From NCBI GenBank assembly GCA_900314995.1, contig OMXK01000010.1, forward strand, positions 57,832 through 121,831: a DNA stretch of 64,000 nucleotides, read 5' to 3'. The notes under the pieces are model-generated. The model had not been told where the DNA came from. It worked only from the letters and a program-made list of their open reading frames with translations, and ran no database searches. Source of the DNA: an uncultured Prevotella sp. GTDB lineage: Bacteria; Bacteroidota; Bacteroidia; Bacteroidales; Bacteroidaceae. Of the stretch, positions 22,486-29,519 are shown piece after piece. Position 1 is the first letter of the stretch. Every line of letters begins with the position of its first letter. Both the position numbers and the translations under genes were made by a program.

Positions 22486-22788
22486 ATGAAAGTAACCGCT
22501 GCAACATACCGTTCAGTGAGTGCTGTCGAAACCGCACGACGTTGCGGGCGGGCACTCTCGGCTGCTATCCGACCCAGGATGGTGCAGGCGGACACGGTGG
22601 CGGCTAACTGGACTAACCCGGAGGCGACATTCATCGGAAATAAAGGCATCAGGCCGCACTCTCTTTACCTTATTATATTAAAGACTCAATTTCCAACGCT
22701 CCAACCCCGTCGCCCCTATGCAGACCCTCGGCCCCTCATCCCAACCGCTCAACATCACGCAAGCCGACGTGATGCAGATTCTCATTGA
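22486..22788 (+). CDS. Doubtful 100-codon frame, possibly a structured leader
   Basis: ATG 22486 lies 41 bases after the -7 box and opens 100 codons (MKVTAATYRSVSAVETARRC). Against coding: it uses many CGA, CGG and AGG arginine codons unlike its neighbours, its last 70 bases overlap the better gene at 22718, and it ends in a low-complexity Arg/His/Pro stretch. The DNA at 22520-22640 is GC-rich with many complementary GC patches, so a structured leader RNA is an alternative. It is reported because it is the only content between the promoter and 22718. Confidence 0.3.
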   Translation: MKVTAATYRSVSAVETARRCGRALSAAIRPRMVQADTVAANWTNPEATFIGNKGIRPHSLYLIILKTQFPTLQPRRPYADPRPLIPTAQHHASRRDADSH

Positions 22789-23104
22789 CTTGATCGATGT
22801 CGAGGGGTTGGAAGCTGCGCGCCAGGCTTTCAAGAACATGAACGATTACTTCTCGGTTCTGGCGGGATGGTCGGATACCAAGAAGGCGGTGCATGCGCTC
22901 TTTGCCGAGACGCGCCGGAAGGAACAGCGTGAAAAGTTTGCTGAACAACTGGAAGCCCAGCGTGCCGGGGCTCCCTCATTCCTGTTGCTCAATCAGAACC
23001 AGAACCTCAATCAGAACCAGAATGAAACTACCGGCATCGGGAAGGTGGATCAGCTGAATGGCCTGATAGAGGATGGTGCGGAAGTCACACACACTAAATA
23101 TTAA
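22718..23104 (+). CDS. Hypothetical island protein with a Gln/Asn repeat
   Basis: 128 residues from ATG 22718. Residues 10-45 look helical (NITQADVMQILIDLIDVEGLEAARQAF), then a charged helix (KKAVHALFAETRRKEQREKFAEQLEAQ). A Gln/Asn-rich repeat follows (LNQNQNLNQNQNE), encoded by an imperfect DNA repeat at 22990-23025. The family is not recognised. It ends 5 bases before the next gene, implying an operon. The repeat is a plausible source of length variation. Confidence 0.65.
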   Translation: MQTLGPSSQPLNITQADVMQILIDLIDVEGLEAARQAFKNMNDYFSVLAGWSDTKKAVHALFAETRRKEQREKFAEQLEAQRAGAPSFLLLNQNQNLNQNQNETTGIGKVDQLNGLIEDGAEVTHTKY

Positions 23105-23109
23105 TCATT

Positions 23110-23547
23110 ATGGACACAGAAACGAAGAAAGCTCTGCTTGAAGGCATGTCCGGCTTCCTGCAGGGTGCACAGATCGGACAATTCAACATGTTTGTAGAGA
23201 GTGGTGCCAAGGTGGTCTACCTTGAGCAAGAGGTCAGCGAGGAGAAGAAGAAAGTGGATTGCCAGACGCTCGTCAAGTGCGTGGATCAGGTGCGCGAGCT
23301 CTTCTGGGGCGACAGTTCGATGGCAGTCATCTTCTGTGTCTGCCGGGATTGCTTCAAGCATGAAGACAACATGAGTTCGTTCGAGCGTGAATTCAACTGT
23401 TCGGAAGGGCTGATCTCGAATACTTTCAGAAACAATCCCTACATGCGGCTCTCCATTGACAAATGGAAGGAGAACGGCGCAAAGCCGCGCGTGCTGCAGT
23501 TGGCTGGAGCCTATATAAACGCAGTGAATGAGGAACTGAAAAAGTAA
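23110..23547 (+). CDS. Hypothetical island protein
   Basis: 145 residues from ATG 23110 (MDTETKKALLEGMSGFLQ). It has no signal peptide or membrane helix, several cysteines (FCVCRDCF) and a C-terminal helix-turn-helix-like stretch (FNCSEGLISNTFRNNPYMRLSIDKW). The family is not recognised. It is the last gene of the unit started at 22438, closed by direct repeats and a strong terminator. The CVCRDC spacing could bind metal, but this is speculative. Confidence 0.7.
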   Translation: MDTETKKALLEGMSGFLQGAQIGQFNMFVESGAKVVYLEQEVSEEKKKVDCQTLVKCVDQVRELFWGDSSMAVIFCVCRDCFKHEDNMSSFEREFNCSEGLISNTFRNNPYMRLSIDKWKENGAKPRVLQLAGAYINAVNEELKK

Positions 23548-23548
23548 T

Positions 23549-23590
23549 ACCTACAGAAAAACCTACAGAACCTACAGAATTACCTACAGA
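23549..23590. repeat. Four ACCTACAGA direct repeats
   Basis: Copies begin at 23549, 23561, 23570 and 23582, spaced 12, 9 and 12 bases, between the stop of the preceding gene and its terminator. Regular spacing suggests a binding site or replication slippage. Confidence 0.75.
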
Positions 23591-23623
23591 GGTGCATGTA
23601 ACTACTTCATGCACCTCTTTTTT
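23589..23623 (+). terminator. Intrinsic terminator
   Basis: GAGGTGCATG (23589-23598) and CATGCACCTC (23608-23617) form a 10-bp stem followed by six T. It ends the transcript of the two hypothetical genes. Confidence 0.92.
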
Positions 23624-23628
23624 ATGCC

Positions 23629-23636
23629 TAACTTTG
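23629..23636 (+). promoter_or_regulatory. Promoter -7 box of the Rha/ANT gene
   Basis: TAACTTTG, a perfect match, begins 5 bases after the terminator's T run; the ATG is at 23697. No -33 TTTG is seen because the terminator occupies that position. Confidence 0.62.
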
Positions 23637-23696
23637 CCTTGTCAAACAATCAAACGTCGCCCTAAGGAAGCGACACTAAACAAAGAGACAAGGTAT

Positions 23697-24413
23697 ATGA
23701 AACAAGTAACAAGAACGAGAGAAATCAGCCATGAGGCGCCGGGCGAGGAGAAGGTCATCTCTTCGATCGAGATCGCTGCGCTGCTGGGCAAGCCCCACAA
23801 CGACGTGCTGAAGGCTATCCGAAAGATGGAGCCTGCATGGCAGGAAGTACATCAGGGAAAATTTTCCCAGATGCAGATTCAGGAGAAGTTGCCCAACGGC
23901 GGCTACAGGATGAGGCCCTGTTTCGTGCTGACCAAGACCGAGAGTCTGTTCGTGGCCACGAAGTTCAACGATGTGGCGCGTGCGAAGCTGGTGCTGCGCT
24001 GGGAGGAGCTGGAGCTGTCGGCCAGGAAACGCACCGTGAACATCGCCCATCGCGCCCTGCTGGAGACGGAGGCCGAGGTGATCATGCGGAGCGATGAGAT
24101 CATGAAGCGCGAGCTCTCGCAGCTGAACATCGATGCCGTGGGGTGCTACACGATGAAGTCGGTGGCTGCGAGTCTGAGGATGACCTACCGGGATTTGTGC
24201 CAGATGCTGGTGGCCCACGACGTGATGAACGATGTAGACGGAACTTACGAGCTGCTGCCGCCCTATACATACATGGGCTACGAATCCTATCGGCTCCACG
24301 AGCGTTATAGTCTGATGGGCGACCGTCGCCAGCGGCGCTACATGGTGTGGACAGAGGCGGGTCGCAGTTTCGTGATCGACCTGGTGAGAAGAATCAAGAA
24401 GAGTAGTAACTAA
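23697..24413 (+). CDS. Phage-type regulatory protein: Rha domain plus ANT/KilAC domain
   Basis: 238 residues from ATG 23697 (MKQVTRTREISHEA); the frame is open to 23592, but that stretch overlaps the terminator and promoter. Residues 20-110 match the Rha pattern: SSIEIAALLGKPHNDVLKAIRKM, a YRMRPCFVLTKTESL segment and KFNDVARAKLVLRWEELE. Residues 155-235 match the ANT/KilAC antirepressor domain, ending YMVWTEAGRSFVIDLV. Rha and ANT domains occur in temperate phages and satellites as regulators of lysogeny. Its presence is the clearest phage-like mark in the island. Confidence 0.82.
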   Translation: MKQVTRTREISHEAPGEEKVISSIEIAALLGKPHNDVLKAIRKMEPAWQEVHQGKFSQMQIQEKLPNGGYRMRPCFVLTKTESLFVATKFNDVARAKLVLRWEELELSARKRTVNIAHRALLETEAEVIMRSDEIMKRELSQLNIDAVGCYTMKSVAASLRMTYRDLCQMLVAHDVMNDVDGTYELLPPYTYMGYESYRLHERYSLMGDRRQRRYMVWTEAGRSFVIDLVRRIKKSSN

Positions 24414-24428
24414 TTAATTTGGAATATT

Positions 24429-24851
24429 ATGGAAATCAATTTGGAGAATGACTTGCTGAAATTGGCAAAATGTAGCGTAATGGCAAACAGATTAATGAGC
24501 TGCAAAGTGGAGCTGATCTCGTTGGAAACCAATTTCCGAGAGAAACTGTCGTTTAACCAGGACGACTTCGCCTTCCACCCCAACGGCAACTGCGGCTGTA
24601 TCAGAATGGGAGATGACTATATTTTCGGCATCCGCTGTGATCACCTGATGTGGATGGAGGGTAATTGTGAGGGCACCGAGAGCTTCTGGAATGGGAACGA
24701 CCACTTGGCAGCAGAGTCTGCGGACGATATGGACGATGTGTTCTGCACCATCCTCATCACAGCCAATCACAAGGGTATCTTCATGCAGAAGTTGATTGTG
24801 TTTCACGCCATGACTGTAGAGAACTATCTTGTAACGATTAAAAAAATCTAG
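24429..24851 (+). CDS. Hypothetical island protein
   Basis: 140 residues from ATG 24429 (MEINLENDLLKLAKCSVMAN), 15 bases after the Rha/ANT gene. A cysteine-containing centre (HPNGNCGCIRMGDDYIFGIRCD) and acidic ESADDMDDVF stretch are visible; no membrane helix or known motif is recognised. It probably shares the Rha/ANT transcript. Function unknown. Confidence 0.7.
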   Translation: MEINLENDLLKLAKCSVMANRLMSCKVELISLETNFREKLSFNQDDFAFHPNGNCGCIRMGDDYIFGIRCDHLMWMEGNCEGTESFWNGNDHLAAESADDMDDVFCTILITANHKGIFMQKLIVFHAMTVENYLVTIKKI

Positions 24852-24954
24852 TTTTTAACCGAGTCGGAGGAGTGAGCGAGTGGGAAAGTATCCGGATAGA
24901 AATTGAGCTCAACTGAAAAACACTTCGCTTTCCGATGCTCATCAAATTCGACAG

Positions 24955-25245
24955 GTGCTTGAAGCGCTGGCGTCGGGCAAGAGACTGGTAGGTGAACTTT
25001 ACATCGATGAAGTCACGCGTCAACTAACATTCAAGGCTTTCGACCGCAGCGGGAAGAAGCGCAAGAAGGACAAGACCATCCGCCATCTGGAGCATGGCTG
25101 GCTGAAGGAGTCGGCTGCCCGGGTCAAGGTCTTCGAGAGTCTTCCCAAGCACATCGGCACCGCGAGCATAATCGCTGCCCTGGAACGTGAGATGAAGATT
25201 GCCAAGGAGGCCCTTATCGACAGAGAATTAATCAACCGTGTTTAA
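24955..25245 (+). CDS. Hypothetical basic island protein, start uncertain
   Basis: About 96 residues from GTG 24955; the frame is open upstream to 24907 and no ATG is available, so a CTG at 24913 is possible. A GTG with a GGAGG before it at 24872 opens another frame that stops at 24916, so a lost frame cannot be excluded. The visible protein has VGELYIDEVTRQLTFKAF and the very basic DRSGKKRKKDKTIR, suggesting nucleic-acid binding, then a helical C-terminus (IAALEREMKIAKEALI). It precedes the OB-like protein and the primase-helicase. Confidence 0.62.
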   Translation: MLEALASGKRLVGELYIDEVTRQLTFKAFDRSGKKRKKDKTIRHLEHGWLKESAARVKVFESLPKHIGTASIIAALEREMKIAKEALIDRELINRV

Positions 25246-25265
25246 CTAATTAAAAAATCAACAAA

Positions 25266-25553
25266 ATGGAAGCATTAGTAACAATCGTAGCGGTAGGCGC
25301 ATATGCTGAGCGCCAGTATCAGAAGCAGGACGGCAGCACTGAATACTTCAAGAGCCGTGGGGTGACAATGAAGCGTGGTGGAGACATCATCTACGGCGAG
25401 ATGACAGGCGAGCTGGCATCGAAGAACCGAGACACGCAATTCCAGCAAGGGTTGCCTTACATCGTGAAGGGTTTCTGGAAGATGAAGACCTGGGGCGACA
25501 ATCAGGATCGCCATGAGAATATGTTCTATATTACTGACCTTCAAATACTTTAA
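25266..25553 (+). CDS. Small beta-rich protein, possible single-stranded DNA binder
   Basis: 95 residues from ATG 25266 (MEALVTIVAVGAYAERQYQK). The pattern of alternating strands with the core VTMKRGGDIIYGEMTGEL and a terminal GFWKMKTWGDNQDRHENMFYITDLQIL would fit an OB fold, but no signature proves it. It ends 3 bases before the primase-helicase start, so the two are almost certainly co-translated, which fits a replication accessory role. This function is inference from context. Confidence 0.68.
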   Translation: MEALVTIVAVGAYAERQYQKQDGSTEYFKSRGVTMKRGGDIIYGEMTGELASKNRDTQFQQGLPYIVKGFWKMKTWGDNQDRHENMFYITDLQIL

Positions 25554-25556
25554 GCT

Positions 25557-28007
25557 ATGGATATTTGCTATCAGAAGAAGAAACAGATTATCTTTACGGA
25601 GGCCTGCCCTGAGAAAAAACTCAGGGCACTGGCCGCCAGCCCAGAGACTAAACTGCTCACTGACTGTTGCCGTCTGGCCCTGCAATATGCAGAGGAAGAT
25701 CCCGCCACGATGCCCGATTGGTTTTCAAAGCGGTTCATGAAGTACTGCAAGGATATGACCAAGGAACAAGGTCAGGCATTCCTGAAGAAGACCAATAAAC
25801 AGAAGCTGTTGCTGTTTGCGGAGTATGAAAAAGGTGAACATCCTTTTATCAATTTCTGTGCTCGTGGGTATGACGAATCGGAGGTTAAGGACAAGAAGAC
25901 GGGGAAGATGAAAAAGGGGTCCTGGCGCAAGCAGAAGTATGTGCATCTGTCGGGTCTCGTGGCTATTGACATTGACCACTTGGAGAATCCCAATTCCGTC
26001 TTCGAGCGTTGGCAGAAGGAGGTGGATTTCAAGGCTCTGAAGATATACCTTGTCTATGTTACGCCTCGTGGCAAGGGTTTGAGGGTCGTTTTCCGCTGTG
26101 AGTTGTCAAGGGGCAACCTGATTGATAACCAGATGTGGATGTGTGAGAAGTTGGGAGTAGAACCTGATGCCAGCTGTAAGGATGCCAGCCGTGGGTATTT
26201 CCTCACCTCAACAGAGAATTTTTTGTATGACGATTTAAAACAAATGTATGCAGATGAAGCAGATGAAGATTTTATTCAAAAGTATGAGCCTGAGTATCGG
26301 GCTGGGCGTTCAGGAGCCTCCCCCAACCCCCTCCAAAAGGAAGGGGCTATTGGAAGCGGCGGGGACTGCTTGCAAGGGTCAGGCCCCCAAGCAAAGTCGC
26401 AGGCGACTTCACTTTTGGGCCAGACCCCAGAAAGCAGTCAAGCGGCAGCTGAGTTCCCCCTCCCTTTGGAGGGGGATAGGGGGAGGCTCTGCTTTAAGGG
26501 GATTCCTTATAGCTGGATTATCGACGAGTGGTGGAAGCGGAATGGGGGCGTGCCGCAGGAAGGGGAGCGGAATGTGAAGCTTTACCAGTTGGCGGTGAAC
26601 CTGAGGGCGATTTGTGATAATAACAAGGCGTTGTTGCTGCAGGTGATGCCTCGGCTGGGGCTGGATGAACAGGAGATGCAGAGTATCGTGGAATCGGCCT
26701 GCAAGGAGCCGCCGAAGGGAATCTCAAAGGCTTTGCGAGAGATTGTAAGAGCCTCCCCCGAAGCCTCCCCCAACCCCCTCCAAAGGGAGGGGGCTATTGG
26801 ATCCGAGGCAGAGTCCCCCCTCCCTTTGGAGGGGGATAGGGGGAGGCTTCTGGAGTGGGGCGCGGAGATTGAAGGGATGTTCGGGGATTTCCCCATCCTG
26901 AAGGATATCTGCAAGGGGCTGAAGAAGAACCAGTATCCGGCGGCATTGTTCGTGGCTGGGGGATTCCTGATGACGCTGATGACGCGCTGTACTTATCGCT
27001 TCTATCATCGGCCGGAGGAGCTTCGCAGATTGAACAATTCCACATTGGTGATTGGCGATCCTGCCAGCGGTAAATCATTCGCAACTCGATTGTATAAACT
27101 ATTGACGGGGCCTATCGTGGCAGCGGACAAGATCGGTAAGGATGCTATCAATGCCTACCGCGAGCAGATGCGCACGAAGGGTGCCAACAAGGAGAAGCCG
27201 AAGAAGCCCAAGGTGGTGGTTCGCATCCACCCGGCCAGAACCTCGAATGCACAGTTCATCCAGGACATGGTGAACTCGGTGGAGGAGGTGGACGGTCAGC
27301 CGATGCAGTTGCACATGCTAACCTTTGATACGGAGCTGGATAATACGGTTACCGTTCAGAAGGGTGGTTCGTGGATTGACAAGCAGTCGCTGGAACTGAA
27401 AGCCTTTCACAACGAAGAGGATGGTCAGGCGTATTCCAATAACGACTCGATCCTGCAGGACTTTATGGTGACTTGGAATTTTATTTACACTGGTACCCCC
27501 ATCGCACTGAAGAAGAAGGTCAACGAACAGAACTTCGGCTCAGGCTTGGCGACCCGACTGACCTGCATCCCGCTGCCCGCCACGAACTTTGAGATGATGG
27601 CGCGCGAAGCGACCGTCGACTACGAGAGCGACAACCGTCTGAAGGAGTGGGCAGAGAAGCTGGATCGCATGAAGGGCGAACTCACCGTTCAGAAACTCGT
27701 GGATGAGCTCTATGAATGGACTTCGCGCCGCATGGCCGATGCCAAGGAGAACGACTCGAAGGCCGACGAGATGCTGCTGAAGCGCTGCGCCTACCACGGC
27801 CTGAACTTCGCTGCGCCGTTCATCGTGATGCGCCACTGGGACAAAATGCATCAGGAGGGCAACTACTGGTGTGGCGCGTTCGAGACCGACGAAGTGGACT
27901 GGAAGCTCGCCGAATTGATTGTCAATATCCAGTATGCCTGTCAGCGTCATTATTTTGGTGCGATGGCTGAGAATTATTTTGACAACAAGAACCGTGACGC
28001 ATCTTGA
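25557..28007 (+). CDS. BT4734/VirE-like N-terminal plus DUF3987 primase-helicase-like protein with in-frame repeat insertions
   Basis: 816 residues. The N-terminal third contains VAIDIDHLENP (about residues 136-146) and TPRGKGLRVVFRC (about 169-181), the acidic and glycine motifs expected of an archaeo-eukaryotic-type primase fold (BT4734-like). A DUF3987 ATPase region follows, with Walker A GDPASGKS at about 500-507 and a later FDTELDN. Two stretches, about residues 253-312 and 398-432, are translated palindromic repeats (SPNPLQ and PLPLEGDRGRL in both) and separate these domains. The stop overlaps a 73-codon frame in the -1 frame that looks like the usual C-terminus of the family. It probably acts in replication of the island. 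Confidence 0.85.
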   Translation: MDICYQKKKQIIFTEACPEKKLRALAASPETKLLTDCCRLALQYAEEDPATMPDWFSKRFMKYCKDMTKEQGQAFLKKTNKQKLLLFAEYEKGEHPFINFCARGYDESEVKDKKTGKMKKGSWRKQKYVHLSGLVAIDIDHLENPNSVFERWQKEVDFKALKIYLVYVTPRGKGLRVVFRCELSRGNLIDNQMWMCEKLGVEPDASCKDASRGYFLTSTENFLYDDLKQMYADEADEDFIQKYEPEYRAGRSGASPNPLQKEGAIGSGGDCLQGSGPQAKSQATSLLGQTPESSQAAAEFPLPLEGDRGRLCFKGIPYSWIIDEWWKRNGGVPQEGERNVKLYQLAVNLRAICDNNKALLLQVMPRLGLDEQEMQSIVESACKEPPKGISKALREIVRASPEASPNPLQREGAIGSEAESPLPLEGDRGRLLEWGAEIEGMFGDFPILKDICKGLKKNQYPAALFVAGGFLMTLMTRCTYRFYHRPEELRRLNNSTLVIGDPASGKSFATRLYKLLTGPIVAADKIGKDAINAYREQMRTKGANKEKPKKPKVVVRIHPARTSNAQFIQDMVNSVEEVDGQPMQLHMLTFDTELDNTVTVQKGGSWIDKQSLELKAFHNEEDGQAYSNNDSILQDFMVTWNFIYTGTPIALKKKVNEQNFGSGLATRLTCIPLPATNFEMMAREATVDYESDNRLKEWAEKLDRMKGELTVQKLVDELYEWTSRRMADAKENDSKADEMLLKRCAYHGLNFAAPFIVMRHWDKMHQEGNYWCGAFETDEVDWKLAELIVNIQYACQRHYFGAMAENYFDNKNRDAS
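26314..26489. repeat. In-frame palindromic repeat, copy 1 (GCCTCCCCC type)
   Basis: The left arm (26314-26348, GAGCCTCCCCCAAC onward) is the near-exact inverse of the right arm (26456-26489, ending GATAGGGGGAGGCTC). Each arm contains a smaller inner palindrome around CCAAAAGG or TTTGG. The 176 bases keep the reading frame and encode SPNPLQKEG and PLPLEGDRG peptides. About 100 bases between the arms contain a second, different palindrome at 26376. This resembles the in-gene palindromic elements known from Rickettsia. Confidence 0.85.
26376..26428. repeat. GGGTC-type palindrome nested in copy 1
   Basis: The left arm (26376-26400, GGGTCAGGCCCCCAAG...GTCGC) and right arm (26403-26428, GCGAC...GGGCCAGACCCC) are inverted repeats with small mismatches. 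The core is the same as in the intergenic palindromes at 13972, 20706 and 48295, here found inside a gene and inside another repeat. Confidence 0.75.
26749..26850. repeat. In-frame palindromic repeat, copy 2 (GCCTCCCCC type)
   Basis: The arms at 26762-26795 and 26815-26848 are inverted repeats of the same type as copy 1, separated by about 20 bases. An extra GCCTCCCCC at 26750-26758 duplicates the left end. The element stays in frame and encodes SPNPLQREG and PLPLEGDRGRL. Copy 2 lacks the nested palindrome, so it shows the simple form. Confidence 0.85.
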
Positions 28008-28225
28008 ATGTGCGCCGTCAGCAGAAGACCATCGAGGCCTTCAACCGTCTGCCGGAAACGTTCACCAATGAAGATGTGATGCGCTGCTTCAATCTGTCAA
28101 GTGAAGGTGCTGTTCACAGCAAGACCCGCCGACTGATGGACGATCATCTGATTGTGAAGGTCAATGATAGCAGAACGAACGGGGGCAAGACACTCTATCG
28201 AAAGACCGGTTCCATCATCGTTTGA
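28004..28225 (+). CDS. 73-residue winged-helix-like protein, possibly the split C-terminus of the primase-helicase
   Basis: The frame starts at TTG 28004 (or GTG 28010), overlapping the preceding stop in the -1 frame. The content (QQKTIEAFNRLPETFTNEDVMRCF, then EGAVHSKTRRLMDDHLIVKV) reads as a small winged helix. Similar segments, as I remember them, end longer DUF3987 proteins, so either a -1 frameshift separated the two or they are coupled genes. A TTG start directly on the stop favours a recent split or programmed shift. Its transcript ends at the terminator at 28285. Confidence 0.65.
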   Translation: MNVRRQQKTIEAFNRLPETFTNEDVMRCFNLSSEGAVHSKTRRLMDDHLIVKVNDSRTNGGKTLYRKTGSIIV

Positions 28226-28229
28226 ATAG

Positions 28230-28250
28230 TGCCATAGTGCCAAATGCCAA
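28230..28250. repeat. Third TGCCAA triplet at the island's right end
   Basis: TGCCAT at 28230, TGCCAA at 28238 and TGCCAA at 28245, steps of 8 and 7. It matches the triplets near 22.1-22.3 kb, so the primase-helicase block is bracketed by the same motif. Confidence 0.65.
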
Positions 28251-28284
28251 ATTCTGTAAATTTGGTATGTATTTCAAGAAATTA

Positions 28285-28316
28285 GGGGGAAATGTTCAAT
28301 TTCTCCCTTTTTTTTT
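28285..28316 (+). terminator. Intrinsic terminator at the island's right end
   Basis: GGGGGAAAT (28285-28293) pairs with ATTTCTCCC (28299-28307) with one G-U pair; nine T follow. Confidence 0.88.
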
Positions 28317-28345
28317 GCACAAATGGGGAAAAATGTGTAACTTTG
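28314..28345 (+). promoter_or_regulatory. Promoter of the aryl-polyene-like cluster
   Basis: TTTG (28314-28317, inside the terminator's T run), 20 bases, then TAACTTTG (28338-28345): full consensus. The first gene of the cluster starts at 28395. No other strong promoter is seen until 44090, so most of the cluster may be one transcript. Confidence 0.78.
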
Positions 28346-28394
28346 CGCCTTAATTATAAATAATTAAACGATAAACAACAAAAATATAAGCATA

Positions 28395-29492
28395 ATGAAC
28401 TTATCTCCTACATTAGAGAAGGCTTACACGAAGGAGCATTTGTCGGCCCGCGAGGCTCAGGCAAGGGCAGAGTGGATAGCCTGGGGTCCCATTGTGTTTC
28501 AGGCCTCTCGCCTGATGCTGAAATTCGGGATTCTCGATATGTTGCGCGACAGCGACAAGGGCATGACCATCCAGGAGGTGGCCAGTGAGACGGGGCTGTC
28601 GGTCTATGCGGTGAAGGTGCTGATGGAGGCTTCGCTGTGCATCGGTACAGTAATCGTAGACAAGGACACGGAGCGTTTCGAACTGGCCAAGACGGGCTGG
28701 TTCCTGATCAACGATCCTGCCACGCGTGTGAACTTAGACTTTAATCACGACGTGAACTACGAAGGCTGGTTCCATCTGGAGGAAGCCCTGAAGGAGGGGA
28801 AGCCCGCCGGTCTGAAGCATTTCGGCGACTGGCCCACGATCTACGAAGGTCTCTCGTCGCTGCCCGAGCAGGTGCAGAAGAGTTGGTTTGGCTTCGATCA
28901 TTTCTATAGCGACAGTTCGTTCCAGCAGGCATTGGAGGTGGTGTTCTCCAACAAGCCCCGTACGCTGCTCGACGTTGGCGGCAACACAGGCCGTTGGGCG
29001 ATGCAGTGCGTCGGCTACGATCCCGATGTGTTCGTGACGGTGATGGATCTGCCGCAGCAGGTGGAGATGATGGAGCAGCAGACGGCCGGCAAGCCCGGTG
29101 CCGAGCGTATCGATGCCTTTGCCACTGACTTGCTGAACCGCTCTAACTCGTTCCCGACGAACAAGCACTACGATGCCATCTGGATGAGTCAGTTCCTCGA
29201 CTGTTTCGGTGAGGACGAGATCCTGAGCATTCTGGAGCGTGCGGCGAAGATCATGGACAAAGACAGCCGCGTATATATCATGGAGACGCTCTGGGATCGC
29301 CAGCGATTCGAGCCTGCAGCCTTCTGTCTGACGATGACCAGCCTGTATTTCACGGCGCTGGCCAACGGCAACTCCAAGATGTACAACACCGACGATATGG
29401 TTCGCCTGATCGGCGAGGCAGGTCTTGAGGTGGAGACGATCCACGACAATCTGGGTCAGGGGCACTCCATCATCGTTTGCAAAAAGAAGTAA
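28395..29492 (+). CDS. SAM-dependent O-methyltransferase-like protein
   Basis: 365 residues. An N-terminal winged-helix dimerisation part (MLRDSDKGMTIQEVASETGLSVYAVKVLMEA) precedes a class I SAM fold with the motif LLDVGGNTGRWA near residue 197 and VMDLPQQ near 220. This is the layout of O-methyltransferases that cap aromatic or polyketide products. It is the first gene of the lipid cluster and fits the position of the methyltransferase of aryl polyene clusters, which methylates the aryl head. The substrate is not known. Confidence 0.82.
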   Translation: MNLSPTLEKAYTKEHLSAREAQARAEWIAWGPIVFQASRLMLKFGILDMLRDSDKGMTIQEVASETGLSVYAVKVLMEASLCIGTVIVDKDTERFELAKTGWFLINDPATRVNLDFNHDVNYEGWFHLEEALKEGKPAGLKHFGDWPTIYEGLSSLPEQVQKSWFGFDHFYSDSSFQQALEVVFSNKPRTLLDVGGNTGRWAMQCVGYDPDVFVTVMDLPQQVEMMEQQTAGKPGAERIDAFATDLLNRSNSFPTNKHYDAIWMSQFLDCFGEDEILSILERAAKIMDKDSRVYIMETLWDRQRFEPAAFCLTMTSLYFTALANGNSKMYNTDDMVRLIGEAGLEVETIHDNLGQGHSIIVCKKK

Positions 29493-29519
29493 TAATACAC
29501 ATAAAAGTTTTTTAGAACA

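Noticed and set aside
23549-23590. CRISPR array
   Set aside because: Units of 9 bases with spacings of 0-3 bases are far too short; no cas gene is present anywhere in the window.
20139-28316. Region as an intact prophage or conjugative element
   Set aside because: No integrase, terminase, capsid, relaxase or type IV coupling gene is found.
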